From assembly GCF_004346195.1 (NCBI RefSeq), contig NZ_SMAK01000015.1, positions 1 to 56,606 of the forward strand: a DNA stretch of 56,606 nt, written 5' to 3'. Below the pieces are notes generated by a model that searched no databases, was not told the DNA's origin, and saw nothing but the letters and a program-made list of their open reading frames with translations. Every line of letters starts with the position of its first letter. Position 1 is the stretch's first letter. The position numbers and the translations under genes are program-made. This document shows, piece by piece, positions 29,021-37,811 of the stretch. Source of the DNA: Tepidamorphus gemmatus (GTDB taxonomy: Bacteria > Pseudomonadota > Alphaproteobacteria > Rhizobiales > Tepidamorphaceae).

Positions 29021-32000
29021 GCATCCGAGGCGCCCGCGCCTCGGCCTCATTGAAGCACGTACCCCGTCGCATCTTCGACCGAGACGATGGTGGCATCCGA
29101 GGCGCCCGCGCCTCGGCCTCATTGAAGCGCGTATCGGACCCGGACATGTACGGCCCTGATATTGAGCATCCGAGGCGCCCGCGCCTCGGCCTCATTGAAG
29201 CCGTAGAAGTGTGAATGTAGCCGCAGTAGCTGCTGAATAGCATCCGAGGCGCCCGCGCCTCGGCCTCATTGAAGCAATGGTCCGCTTGGCGCGGATCGGA
29301 TTGGTCGCCGTGCATCCGAGGCGCCCGCGCCTCGGCCTCATTGAAGCATATCGTGGCTCCTTTCAGCCTGCCATCAATTGATCGGCATCCGAGGCGCCCG
29401 CGCCTCGGCCTCATTGAAGCTGCCTCAATCGCCTCGATTGCCGCGACCTTGTTCATGGCATCCGAGGCGCCCGCGCCTCGGCCTCATTGAAGCGGCCCGA
29501 TCAGGTACGAGCCCGCGCAGATGACCTGGGCATCCGAGGCGCCCGCGCCTCGGCCTCATTGAAGCGAGAATGTCGAGGGGCTGAAATCGGTGCTCGGCAG
29601 GGCATCCGAGGCGCCCGCGCCTCGGCCTCATTGAAGCACGAAAGAAGTAAGGCTGACGAATGAAGTTATTCCGGCATCCGAGGCGCCCGCGCCTCGGCCT
29701 CATTGAAGCGTCCGCCCGCCAAGTATCAATCCGGCTAGTGGCCATGCATCCGAGGCGCCCGCGCCTCGGCCTCATTGAAGCTTCCGGATTATCGGAATCT
29801 CAGCCTTGGCGGCGGCGCATCCGAGGCGCCCGCGCCTCGGCCTCATTGAAGCCGGACAATATTAGAATTGATTTCCAACGTGACCGCAGCATCCGAGGCG
29901 CCCGCGCCTCGGCCTCATTGAAGCATGCGGGGGCGACTGATGGAGCTGGATCGTCAGCGGGCATCCGAGGCGCCCGCGCCTCGGCCTCATTGAAGCACCA
30001 TCGCTACCGCTCATCCTGCCGCCGCCGTCTCGCCGCATCCGAGGCGCCCGCGCCTCGGCCTCATTGAAGCTCTGTCATATACCGCCATGATGGCGCGGCC
30101 GTGATGGGCATCCGAGGCGCCCGCGCCTCGGCCTCATTGAAGCGGCGTGCGCCCGATTGACCGCGAATACGAGCGTCGGGGCATCCGAGGCGCCCGCGCC
30201 TCGGCCTCATTGAAGCCCGTTAGACGTCTCAATATTGGAGATCACGTCCCCGCCGCATCCGAGGCGCCCGCGCCTCGGCCTCATTGAAGCGTGTCGTACG
30301 ATCCTCGCCTCCCGGAATCCATGCGGAGCATCCGAGGCGCCCGCGCCTCGGCCTCATTGAAGCTCGTCCGGCGGCGACGACGCCACAGAGGTCCACGCCT
30401 GCATCCGAGGCGCCCGCGCCTCGGCCTCATTGAAGCCGGTGCTGATCTGCATCACGGCGGGCTCCTGCCCGACAAGCATCCGAGGCGCCCGCGCCTCGGC
30501 CTCATTGAAGCGCTGCAACAACACCGAGCCGACCGGCGCTATCTCGCCGCTTCCGAGGCGCCCGCGCCTCGGCCTCATTGAAGCCGCACAATCGAAATGC
30601 GCGTCGATCAGACGGCGCTGCGCTTCCGAGGCGCCCGCGCCTCGGCCTCATTGAAGCGCCTGTCCGGCCGGGAGAAACCTGCGGCGCCGGCCAGCTTCCG
30701 AGGCGCCCGCGCCTCGGCCTCATTGAAGCATATAACCAAGAATTATCGTAACTCGCTTCCATCTACTTCCGAGGCGCCCGCGCCTCGGCCTCATTGAAGC
30801 CTGGCAACCCCGGCGGCTGTGCGGTTCGTCTCGGCGGAGCTTCCGAGGCGCCCGCGCCTCGGCCTCATTGAAGCCCACAATATCCATTTCGATATAATTA
30901 TCACCTTTACATTCTTCCGAGGCGCCCGCGCCTCGGCCTCATTGAAGCGAGGATCCGGCCGGTAATTTGTCGTCTGACGGCTGGAGCTTCCGAGGCGCCC
31001 GCGCCTCGGCCTCATTGAAGCCCGGCGACGATTGCCCCAGCAGCCAGTTTGGCGGATGCTTCCGAGGCGCCCGCGCCTCGGCCTCATTGAAGCGCCCGCA
31101 GCCGCTCGATTTCGTCGCTTCCCTGCGCCGCTTCCGAGGCGCCCGCGCCTCGGCCTCATTGAAGCCGGGATGGCCGTCAGATAGATCGGGTCTTCTCCCG
31201 TGGCTTCCGAGGCGCCCGCGCCTCGGCCTCATTGAAGCCCCACAAGATATATTTAACTTTGCTCAAGATAAAATGCTTCCGAGGCGCCCGCGCCTCGGCC
31301 TCATTGTAGCGCCGAGGCGCGTAAGCATTGGTCGAAGACCCGCGGCGGGCTTCCGAGGCGCCCGCGCCTCGGCCTCATTGAAGCGTGGCAGGCTGCGTCT
31401 GGCCTGCTTGAACTCGACGCGGCTTCCGAGGCGCCCGCGCCTCGGCCTCATTGAAGCGCCGTAGACCCACACATCGCCGAAAATTTGCGCATTGCTTCCG
31501 AGGCGCCCGCGCCTCGGCCTCATTGAAGCTCCACGCCGATAGCGCGCGCCAAATCAGCGAGCCTCGCTTCCGAGGCGCCCGCGCCTCGGCCTCATTGAAG
31601 CGATTTCTGACTGGCGGACTGGCTGCTTTGGCATCATGGCTTCCGAGGCGCCCGCGCCTCGGCCTCATTGAAGCGTGATAAGAGAACCCACCACCACCAG
31701 ATGTAACTGTTAGCTTCCGAGGCGCCCGCGCCTCGGCCTCATTGAAGCTTCGACGCGCTATTCGGCGGTCGCGCAGCAAGGCAGGCTTCCGAGGCGCCCG
31801 CGCCTCGGCCTCATTGAAGCTTGGAGGCGCACGTCGTCTTGCGGAATGCCAATACCGGGGTTCCGAGGCGCCCGCGCCTCGGCCTCATTGAAGCGTCATG
31901 TCACTCTCCCGTGGTTGATGCTGACTATGTAGCTTCCGAGGCGCCCGCGCCTCGGCCTCATTGAAGCAATATAATGATGGTTCCTTCTCGGATATTATCG

Positions 32001-32247
32001 AAGGCTTCCGAGGCGCCCGCGCCTCGGCCTCATTGAAGCTGTCCTTGTGGCACTGCACATGGACCGGATAGCAATTGCTTCCGAGGCGCCCGCGCCTCGG
32101 CCTCATTGAAGCTTTTAATATCAATCAAATCATCAAATTCTTCTGATACGCTTCCGAGGCGCCCGCGCCTCGGCCTCATTGAAGCCCGGGCGGTCGGTTG
32201 TTCGGGGCGCGTTTCAGCGGCGCTTCCGAGGCGCCCGCGCCTCGGCC
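29021..32247 (+). CRISPR. CRISPR array, 45 repeats (last truncated) and 44 spacers
   Basis: Repeats of 36 bases recur every 71-75 bases, giving spacers of 35-39 bases. I counted 45 repeat starts from 29021 to 32222. The repeat opens GCATCC or GCTTCC, has a perfect nine-base-pair palindrome (CCGAGGCGC against GCGCCTCGG around a CC loop) and ends CCTCATTGAAGC, so the probable crRNA handle is ATTGAAGC with transcription from left to right. Repeats 1-21 (to 30511) have A at position 3; from 30549 every repeat has T. Single variants are a first-base A at 30765, a first-base T at 30913, GG at 31859, and TGTAGC at the end of the 31275 repeat. The final repeat breaks off after 26 bases at 32247. No spacer was matched to a target. 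Confidence 0.98.
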
Positions 32248-32275
32248 CGTGTGGCGCGTCTGATCGAAATTCCGT

Positions 32276-33283
32276 TCAGGTCACGCGGACCGCGATCACC
32301 GAGGCGCAGTCGCCGGCCTTGATCAGGCCGGGGAAGTGGCGCGCGACCAGAAGGCCGGACATCCGCGCGCGGATGTCGAGGGGGGCGAGACCCGTGCGGC
32401 CGACCGGATGGATGCGGGCGATCAGATCGCCCTCGTTCACGGGATCACCGAGGTCGATCATCGTCTCGATCATGCCGTCGTCCTCGGCGAAGCAGAAGCA
32501 CGCGTCCGACGGCATGTCGAGCCAGGTGGTCTCGCCGGCTTCCGGCTGCCCGGCGACGATGCCGGCATGGCGCAGGAAGTTCATCGCGCCGCGCCGCGCG
32601 ATCCGCACGGTCGCGGCGCGGGCGGTGCCGCCGCCGCCGAGTTCGGTGGTGATGAAGATCTTCCCCATCTCCTCGGCCGCCGTGTCGAACATGCCCATGG
32701 CGTCGATCTCGAGCATCCTGACCGAGTAGGGCGCCGCGAATGCCGCGACCGCCGCGAACGCCTTCTCTTCCTGAGTCTTGTCGTCCAGCACATGCGCCGC
32801 GCAGAACGGCAGGAAGTCGAGCGTTCGCCCGCCAGAATGGAAGTCGAGCACGAAATCGGCGCGCGGAAGCAGATAGCGCTGGACAAAATCGGCGATCTTC
32901 TCCGTCACCGTTCCGTCCGGCCGGCCCGGGAAGCTGCGGTTGAGATTGCCCTTGTCGATCGGCGAGGTGCGGGTGCCCGCCCGGAACGCCGGATAGTTCA
33001 TCGCCGGCAGGATGATGACGGTGCCGCTCACCGTTCCGGGATCGAGGGTACGGGCCAGATCGAACAGTGCCAGCGGGCCCTCGTACTCGTCGCCGTGATT
33101 GCCGCCGGTCAGCAGCGCGGTGGGACCCGCAGCGTTGCGGATCACCGCGATCGGAATCATGACTGATCCCCAGGCGGACTCATCGCGGCTGTAGGGCAGG
33201 CGCAGGAAGCCGTGCTGGACGCCGTCGGCGTCGAGGTCGACGGTGGGCACGATCGGCGAGGGGCGCATGGAGGTGTCGTGCAT
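32276..33283 (-). CDS. doeB: N-alpha-acetyl-L-2,4-diaminobutyrate deacetylase DoeB (EutE)
   Basis: 335 residues. It is a zinc-dependent M14/AstE-like deacylase that removes acetate from N-alpha-acetyl-L-2,4-diaminobutyrate, the ring-opened product of ectoine. The zinc site is H63 and E66 in GGNHGDEYEGP and H149 in LDFHSGG. DKGNLNRSFPGRPDG provides the substrate-binding arginine typical of the aspartoacylase family. The context, last in the ectoine operon after DoeA, fixes the assignment. The stop lies 28 bases from the end of the CRISPR array, converging with it. Confidence 0.92.
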   Translation of the reverse strand: MHDTSMRPSPIVPTVDLDADGVQHGFLRLPYSRDESAWGSVMIPIAVIRNAAGPTALLTGGNHGDEYEGPLALFDLARTLDPGTVSGTVIILPAMNYPAFRAGTRTSPIDKGNLNRSFPGRPDGTVTEKIADFVQRYLLPRADFVLDFHSGGRTLDFLPFCAAHVLDDKTQEEKAFAAVAAFAAPYSVRMLEIDAMGMFDTAAEEMGKIFITTELGGGGTARAATVRIARRGAMNFLRHAGIVAGQPEAGETTWLDMPSDACFCFAEDDGMIETMIDLGDPVNEGDLIARIHPVGRTGLAPLDIRARMSGLLVARHFPGLIKAGDCASVIAVRVT

Positions 33284-33291
33284 CCGCTACC

Positions 33292-34497
33292 TCAGTCCTT
33301 GACGAACAGTCTGCGCGGCACGTTGGCGAGACATTCGACGCCGGTCTCGGTGATCAGGATCGATTCCGTGATCTCGAGCCCCATCGTCTCGAGCCACAGG
33401 CCGGTCATGAAATGGAAGGTCATGCCTGGCTTCAGTTCGGTGCGGTCGCCGGGGCGCAGGCTCATCGTTCGCTCGCCCCAGTCCGGCGGGTAGGACAGGC
33501 CGATCGGGTATCCGGTACGGTTGTCCTTGACGATGCCATGCCGCGCCAGCACGGCGAAGAAGGCGTTGGCGATGTCCTCGCAGGTATTGCCGGGCTTCGC
33601 GGCCTCGAGCCCCGCCTCCATGCCTTCCAGCGTCGCCGCCTCGGCATCGAGGAAGGCCTGGCTCGGCTTGCCGAGGAACACGGTTCGCGACAGCGGGCAG
33701 TGGTAACGTCGATAGCAGCCGGCGATCTCGAAGAAGGTGCCTTCACCGGCCTTCATCGGTCGATCGTCCCAGGTCAGATGCGGCGCCGAGGCATCGGCGC
33801 CGGACGGCAGGAGCGGCACGATCGCCGGATAGTCGCCGCCGATGCGGCCGTCCGGCCCGTCGACGCCGCGGATGCCGGCATCGTAGATTTCCGCTACGAG
33901 GTCGCACTTGCGCATGCCGACCTCGATCCTGTCGAGAATGCGCGCGTGCATGGCCTCGACGATGCGGGCTGCCTTGCGCATGTAGCCGATCTCGGCAGGG
34001 CTCTTGACGGCCCGCTGCCAGTTCACAAGTGCGGTCGCATCTGTGAACCGGGCATTGGGCAGGTTTCGCACGAGAGCTGCATGGGCGGCGGCAGAGAAGT
34101 AGTAGTTGTCCATCTCCACGCCGATGACCAGCCGGTCCCAGCCGCGCGCGGCGATGACCTCGGCGAGAAAGTTCATCGGGTGACGCTCGGTCGATTGGAC
34201 GTAGTGGTCGGCGTAGCCGATGATGTTGTCATCGCCGAGATAGGCGGTGCGCCGCGCGCCGTTCGCGTCCTGACCACGGCCGTACCAGACCGGCTCGCCG
34301 TCCGGCGGCACGATGACTGCCTGGTGCACATAGAACGACCAGCCATCGTAGCCTGTCAGCCAGTTCATGTTGGAGGGGTCGCTGACGATCAGGAGATCGA
34401 TGCCGCGCTCGGCCATGGCCCTCCGCGTGCGGGCGAGACGGTCGGCATATTCCTCGCGGGTGAAGTGGAGTTGGGACAGGCTCATGATCGTTCGCAT
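33292..34497 (-). CDS. doeA: Ectoine hydrolase DoeA (EutD)
   Basis: 401 residues from 34497; a start four residues later at 34485 is also possible. It is an M24 (creatinase/Xaa-Pro peptidase)-fold hydrolase that opens the ectoine ring to N-acetyl-diaminobutyrate. Family parts are REEYADRLARTRRAMAERGI, SDPSNMNWLTGYDGWSFYV, and a pita-bread domain with EIAGCYRRYHCPLSRTVFLG. The family acts without the complete metal site of peptidases. It follows eutC by about 30 bases and precedes doeB by eight bases. Confidence 0.94.
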   Translation of the reverse strand: MRTIMSLSQLHFTREEYADRLARTRRAMAERGIDLLIVSDPSNMNWLTGYDGWSFYVHQAVIVPPDGEPVWYGRGQDANGARRTAYLGDDNIIGYADHYVQSTERHPMNFLAEVIAARGWDRLVIGVEMDNYYFSAAAHAALVRNLPNARFTDATALVNWQRAVKSPAEIGYMRKAARIVEAMHARILDRIEVGMRKCDLVAEIYDAGIRGVDGPDGRIGGDYPAIVPLLPSGADASAPHLTWDDRPMKAGEGTFFEIAGCYRRYHCPLSRTVFLGKPSQAFLDAEAATLEGMEAGLEAAKPGNTCEDIANAFFAVLARHGIVKDNRTGYPIGLSYPPDWGERTMSLRPGDRTELKPGMTFHFMTGLWLETMGLEITESILITETGVECLANVPRRLFVKD

Positions 34498-34524
34498 TTC
34501 CTCGTGGTGCCGCGGCCTCGGGCC

Positions 34525-35517
34525 TCAGCTTTCGAAAATGGTTCCGGCGCCGGCGGCGCGAGCGCGGTCGCGTGCCAGCGTGGCGATGGCGGTGTCCTGG
34601 ACGCCCGTTCCGGTCAGGTCGCAATAGGTGATGTCCTCATGCCTCGCTCGACCGGCCGCCGTTCCGGCGATGATTTCGCCGAGCTCGGGGAACTCGGCCT
34701 GCGGCCCGACCAGTCCCGCCGCGATGGCATGGTGCAGTTCGCCGAGCCGCCGCGTCTGTGACAGCCGGTCGGCGACATATCGGTCGGCGCGCAGGAGTGC
34801 CGCGGGATCGATCTCGTTCTTGTGTTCGGCGTCAGAGCCCATGGCGGTGAGGTGCTGGCCGGGCTCCAGCCAGTCCGCCATCACCAGAGGCATCTCGGAC
34901 GGCGTGGTGGTGACGATGATGTCGGCGCCGGCAACCGCATCGCGCGGGTCGGCGACCGCGGTTACCGTCATCCCGAGCCGGTCGGACATGTCGCTGGCCG
35001 CCGCGTGCGCCTTTGCCGCCTCCCGTGCCCAGACGCGCGCCTCACGGATCGGTCGCACCAGCGTCAGCGCCTGAAGCTGCAGCCGCGCCTGCACGCCGGC
35101 GCCGAAGATCGTGGCAATGCCTGCATCGCTGCGCGCCAGATGCCGTGCCGCCACCGCCCCCGCCGCCGCGGTGCGCACGTCTGTCAGGTAGCCGTTGTCG
35201 AGCAGCAGCGCCTCGATGAGGCCCGTCCGTGCCGACAGCAGCACCATCATGCCGTTGACGGAAGGAAGGCCGAATTTCGGATTGTCGAAGAAGCCAGGGC
35301 TGATCTTGATCGCGAAACCGTCGATGCCGGGCACATAGGCGGTCTTCACGTCGACCTCGCCTCGGTGGTCGGGAATGTCGAGCCTGAGAATCGGCGGCAT
35401 CGCGACGGCCTGTGTCGCCAGCGCGCGGAAGGCCCCTTCGATGCATTCGACCGCGACCAGGTCGAGCGGAACGAGCCGCCGCAGTTCGGCCTCGGTGAGG
35501 ATAGTCATCCGGTTCAT
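34525..35517 (-). CDS. eutC: Ectoine utilisation protein EutC (ornithine cyclodeaminase family)
   Basis: 330 residues from the ATG at 35517, which overlaps the eutB stop by four bases. The fold is that of ornithine cyclodeaminase/mu-crystallin: VDVKTAYVPGIDGFAIKISPG, TAAAGAVAARHLARSDAGIA, the dinucleotide motif IFGAGVQARLQLQAL, and GADIIVTTTPSEMPL. It is thought to act with EutA and EutB in converting 5-hydroxyectoine to ectoine; the exact reaction is not known to me. Confidence 0.92.
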   Translation of the reverse strand: MNRMTILTEAELRRLVPLDLVAVECIEGAFRALATQAVAMPPILRLDIPDHRGEVDVKTAYVPGIDGFAIKISPGFFDNPKFGLPSVNGMMVLLSARTGLIEALLLDNGYLTDVRTAAAGAVAARHLARSDAGIATIFGAGVQARLQLQALTLVRPIREARVWAREAAKAHAAASDMSDRLGMTVTAVADPRDAVAGADIIVTTTPSEMPLVMADWLEPGQHLTAMGSDAEHKNEIDPAALLRADRYVADRLSQTRRLGELHHAIAAGLVGPQAEFPELGEIIAGTAAGRARHEDITYCDLTGTGVQDTAIATLARDRARAAGAGTIFES

Positions 35518-36521
35518 GGGGCCTCCTCGCCAAACGGGTTCTCGCCGCAGACGATCCGTCGGTGCAGCTCCATGTCGATGTTGCGGCCCGAGATCACGGC
35601 GACGACGGGACCTTGCGGCCGCACACGCCCCGACAGCAGCGCCGCGACGCCGACGGCTCCGGCACCTTCTGCGATCTCGCTCTCGTGCCGGTAGAGATGG
35701 CGGATGCCTTCCGCGATCTCCGCCTCGTCGAGCAGCACCACCTCGTCCAGCAGCGCGCGGCACATTGCGAAGGTGAGGCGGTTGTCGAGGCCGATGCCGC
35801 CGCCGAGCGAATCCGCCAGCGAGGGATATTCGCGCACCTGCACCGGCCGTCCGGCATCGAGACTCGCCTTCATCGCCGCCCCGCGCCGCATCGTGATGCC
35901 GATCACGCGGATCGAGGGCTTCAGGGCCCTGGCGGCGACCGCAATGCCGGCCGCGAGTCCGCCGCCCGAGAGCGGCACCAGGATCATCTCCGTGTCTGGG
36001 GCCTGCTCGACAATCTCGAGGCCGATCGTGCCCTGGCCAGCGATGATGTCAGCATGGTCGAAGGGCGGCACCATCACCATGCCCTCCTGCGCGACCAGCC
36101 GGTCGACCTCCTCCTGCGCTTCGTCCTGGCTGGACCCGACGATCCGCACCTCGGCGCCCAGCCGACGGATTTCGGCGAGCTTGTTCTCCGGCACGAGCCG
36201 CGACATGCAGATCACCGCCCGGATGCCATGGCGGCGTGCGGCTTGGGCGAGCGCCCGGCCGTGATTGCCGGTCGAGGCCGCGACCACGCCGCGCGACCGG
36301 TCTGTCTCGGGCAGCAGGGCGACCGCGTTGGCGGCGCCGCGCAGCTTGAAGGAGCCGGTCACCTGCCTGTGCTCGAGCTTGAGCAGGACGGGGACACCAC
36401 ACTGCTCCGTCAGGCTCGCCGAGGCAGTCATCGCCGTGTGCTCGACGATACCTGCGATGCGCTCGCGGGCTGCCTCGACGTCGGCGAGGCCAGGCGCGGG
36501 GATGGTTGCGGCAACTGGCAC
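35514..36521 (-). CDS. eutB: Ectoine utilisation protein EutB (threonine dehydratase-like)
   Basis: 335 residues of the PLP fold-type II (serine/threonine dehydratase) family. The PLP lysine is K59 in VTGSFKLRGAANA, the asparagine loop is ASTGNHGRALAQAA, and the phosphate-binding loop is PLSGGGLAAGIAVA. In the ectoine cluster EutB is proposed to act on the hydroxylated substrate so that it enters the DoeA path. It is coupled to eutC (ATGA overlap) and begins about ten bases after eutA ends. Confidence 0.93.
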   Translation of the reverse strand: MPVAATIPAPGLADVEAARERIAGIVEHTAMTASASLTEQCGVPVLLKLEHRQVTGSFKLRGAANAVALLPETDRSRGVVAASTGNHGRALAQAARRHGIRAVICMSRLVPENKLAEIRRLGAEVRIVGSSQDEAQEEVDRLVAQEGMVMVPPFDHADIIAGQGTIGLEIVEQAPDTEMILVPLSGGGLAAGIAVAARALKPSIRVIGITMRRGAAMKASLDAGRPVQVREYPSLADSLGGGIGLDNRLTFAMCRALLDEVVLLDEAEIAEGIRHLYRHESEIAEGAGAVGVAALLSGRVRPQGPVVAVISGRNIDMELHRRIVCGENPFGEEAP

Positions 36522-36531
36522 GGCGCCGTCC

Positions 36532-37311
36532 TCAGGCCGCTGGCAGGGGCAGGGTCATCAACCGCCCCCAGTCGGGCCGCGGTGTCTCCTCGCCGCACAG
36601 CCGCAGGCAGTTCCAGGCAGTCGCCAGATTGCTGGTGACGACCGGACGGCCGATCCTCGCCTCGATCTCCGGCGCCACAACCGCCGCGCGCATGGCGGTA
36701 CAGGAGATGAACAGCGCGTCACTGGCGTCCGTGATCGCCGCCGTTGCGAACTCGACGATCTCCTGCAGCCGGATGCGGGCCATCTCGCGGTCGTCATCGA
36801 GACCAAGGCAGGTGAAGGCGTCAATGGCGAAGCCCTTGGCGGCAAAGTAGTCGACCATCGGCAGGCTGGTCTCGACGGTATAAGGGGTGAGGATGCTGAT
36901 CCGCCGCGCTCCGCTCGCCGTCAGTCCCCGCGCGGCGGCAAGCGCCGGCGTCACCACGGGCACCCCGGGCTTCGCCGCCTGGATCGCCGCTTCCACCGCG
37001 CTGTCGCCGATGACCACGGAGGCCGACGTGCAGGAATAGCAGATCGCATCGAGGGTCTCGCCCGGGAGGATCAGTCCCGCGCCCGCGCTCAGCGCCGGCT
37101 GCATGCGACGGAGGTTCTGCGGCGTCGTCGGGTTGGCGTAGGCGATCCGGGCGACATAGACGCCGATCCTCTCATTCGCCACCATGCGACGGAAATCGGG
37201 TTCGCTGGTGTGGTCCGTCGCGAGCGCGATCAGGCCCACGCGCCGCGCGAGGGGGCGGGGATCGAGCTCTGGTCGGCGGGGTGCCAGAATGGGGCGGATC
37301 GCAGCGTTCAT
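36532..37311 (-). CDS. eutA: Ectoine utilisation protein EutA (Asp/Glu racemase / maleate isomerase-like)
   Basis: 259 residues. It belongs to the Asp/Glu racemase superfamily with paired active-site cysteines: C91 and C94 in AICYSCTSAS, and C204 in LFISCTAMRA. The N-terminal part has RVGLIALATDHTSEPDF, as in arylmalonate decarboxylase and maleate isomerase. In the cluster EutA is thought to help convert hydroxyectoine to ectoine with EutB and EutC. It is first of the eutABC-doeAB block. Confidence 0.92.
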   Translation of the reverse strand: MNAAIRPILAPRRPELDPRPLARRVGLIALATDHTSEPDFRRMVANERIGVYVARIAYANPTTPQNLRRMQPALSAGAGLILPGETLDAICYSCTSASVVIGDSAVEAAIQAAKPGVPVVTPALAAARGLTASGARRISILTPYTVETSLPMVDYFAAKGFAIDAFTCLGLDDDREMARIRLQEIVEFATAAITDASDALFISCTAMRAAVVAPEIEARIGRPVVTSNLATAWNCLRLCGEETPRPDWGRLMTLPLPAA

Positions 37312-37345
37312 GTGGCCTGTCCCAGGGGGTAGCCTGTGTGTGGCG

Positions 37346-37786
37346 TCACTTGACTGTGAGACACGGGCAGTCGGCGAGGCTCGTCACCTTGTGGGAGACG
37401 CTGCCGAGCAGGAAGCCCTCGACATCGCCGAGCCCGCGGCTGCCGAGCACGATCAGGTCGATGGCGTTGTCGCGCGCATAGGCGACGATGGTGCGGGCCG
37501 GATGACCGCGCTTCACGACGGTGTGCACGTTGACGGCTCCGAGCCGGTCCAGTTCGGCCGCCGCCGCCTGTACGACCTCGTGAGCGAAATCGGACAGCGC
37601 CCGGTCCGGCGGGACCGGATCCGACGGCCGGACCATCGACAGCGAGCTTTCGAGCGGACCGTGATGGCGATAGACACACAGCACCGTCAGCGCCGCGCCG
37701 TAGCGTCCGGCGACGTCCGCGCCGACCCTCAGTGCGCGCATCGCCGGCTCGGAGCCGTCCACAGGGAGCAGGATCTTCCGGAACAT
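37346..37786 (-). CDS. Universal stress protein (UspA family) of the ectoine transporter cluster
   Basis: 146 residues. MFRKILLPVDGSEPAMRAL is the usual UspA start. The ATP-binding G-x2-G-x9-G-S signature is present in VLGSRGLGDVEGFLLGSVS. It lies 25 bases after uehC. In Halomonas a similar protein, TeaD, regulates the ectoine TRAP transporter TeaABC by nucleotide binding; the same role here is inferred from position. Confidence 0.9.
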   Translation of the reverse strand: MFRKILLPVDGSEPAMRALRVGADVAGRYGAALTVLCVYRHHGPLESSLSMVRPSDPVPPDRALSDFAHEVVQAAAAELDRLGAVNVHTVVKRGHPARTIVAYARDNAIDLIVLGSRGLGDVEGFLLGSVSHKVTSLADCPCLTVK

Positions 37787-37811
37787 TGCCGTGGGCTCTC
37801 CTCCGGCTCTC

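Noticed and set aside
28749-32124. Many open frames across 29-32 kb that repeat short arginine-rich or FNEAEARAPR-type peptides on both strands
   Set aside because: They are translations of the 36-base CRISPR repeat in different frames and not genes.
29021-32247. Self-targeting spacers against genes in this window
   Set aside because: I saw no evident match while reading, but I cannot run an alignment, so I make no claim. A search of all 44 spacers against the genome and phage databases would settle it.
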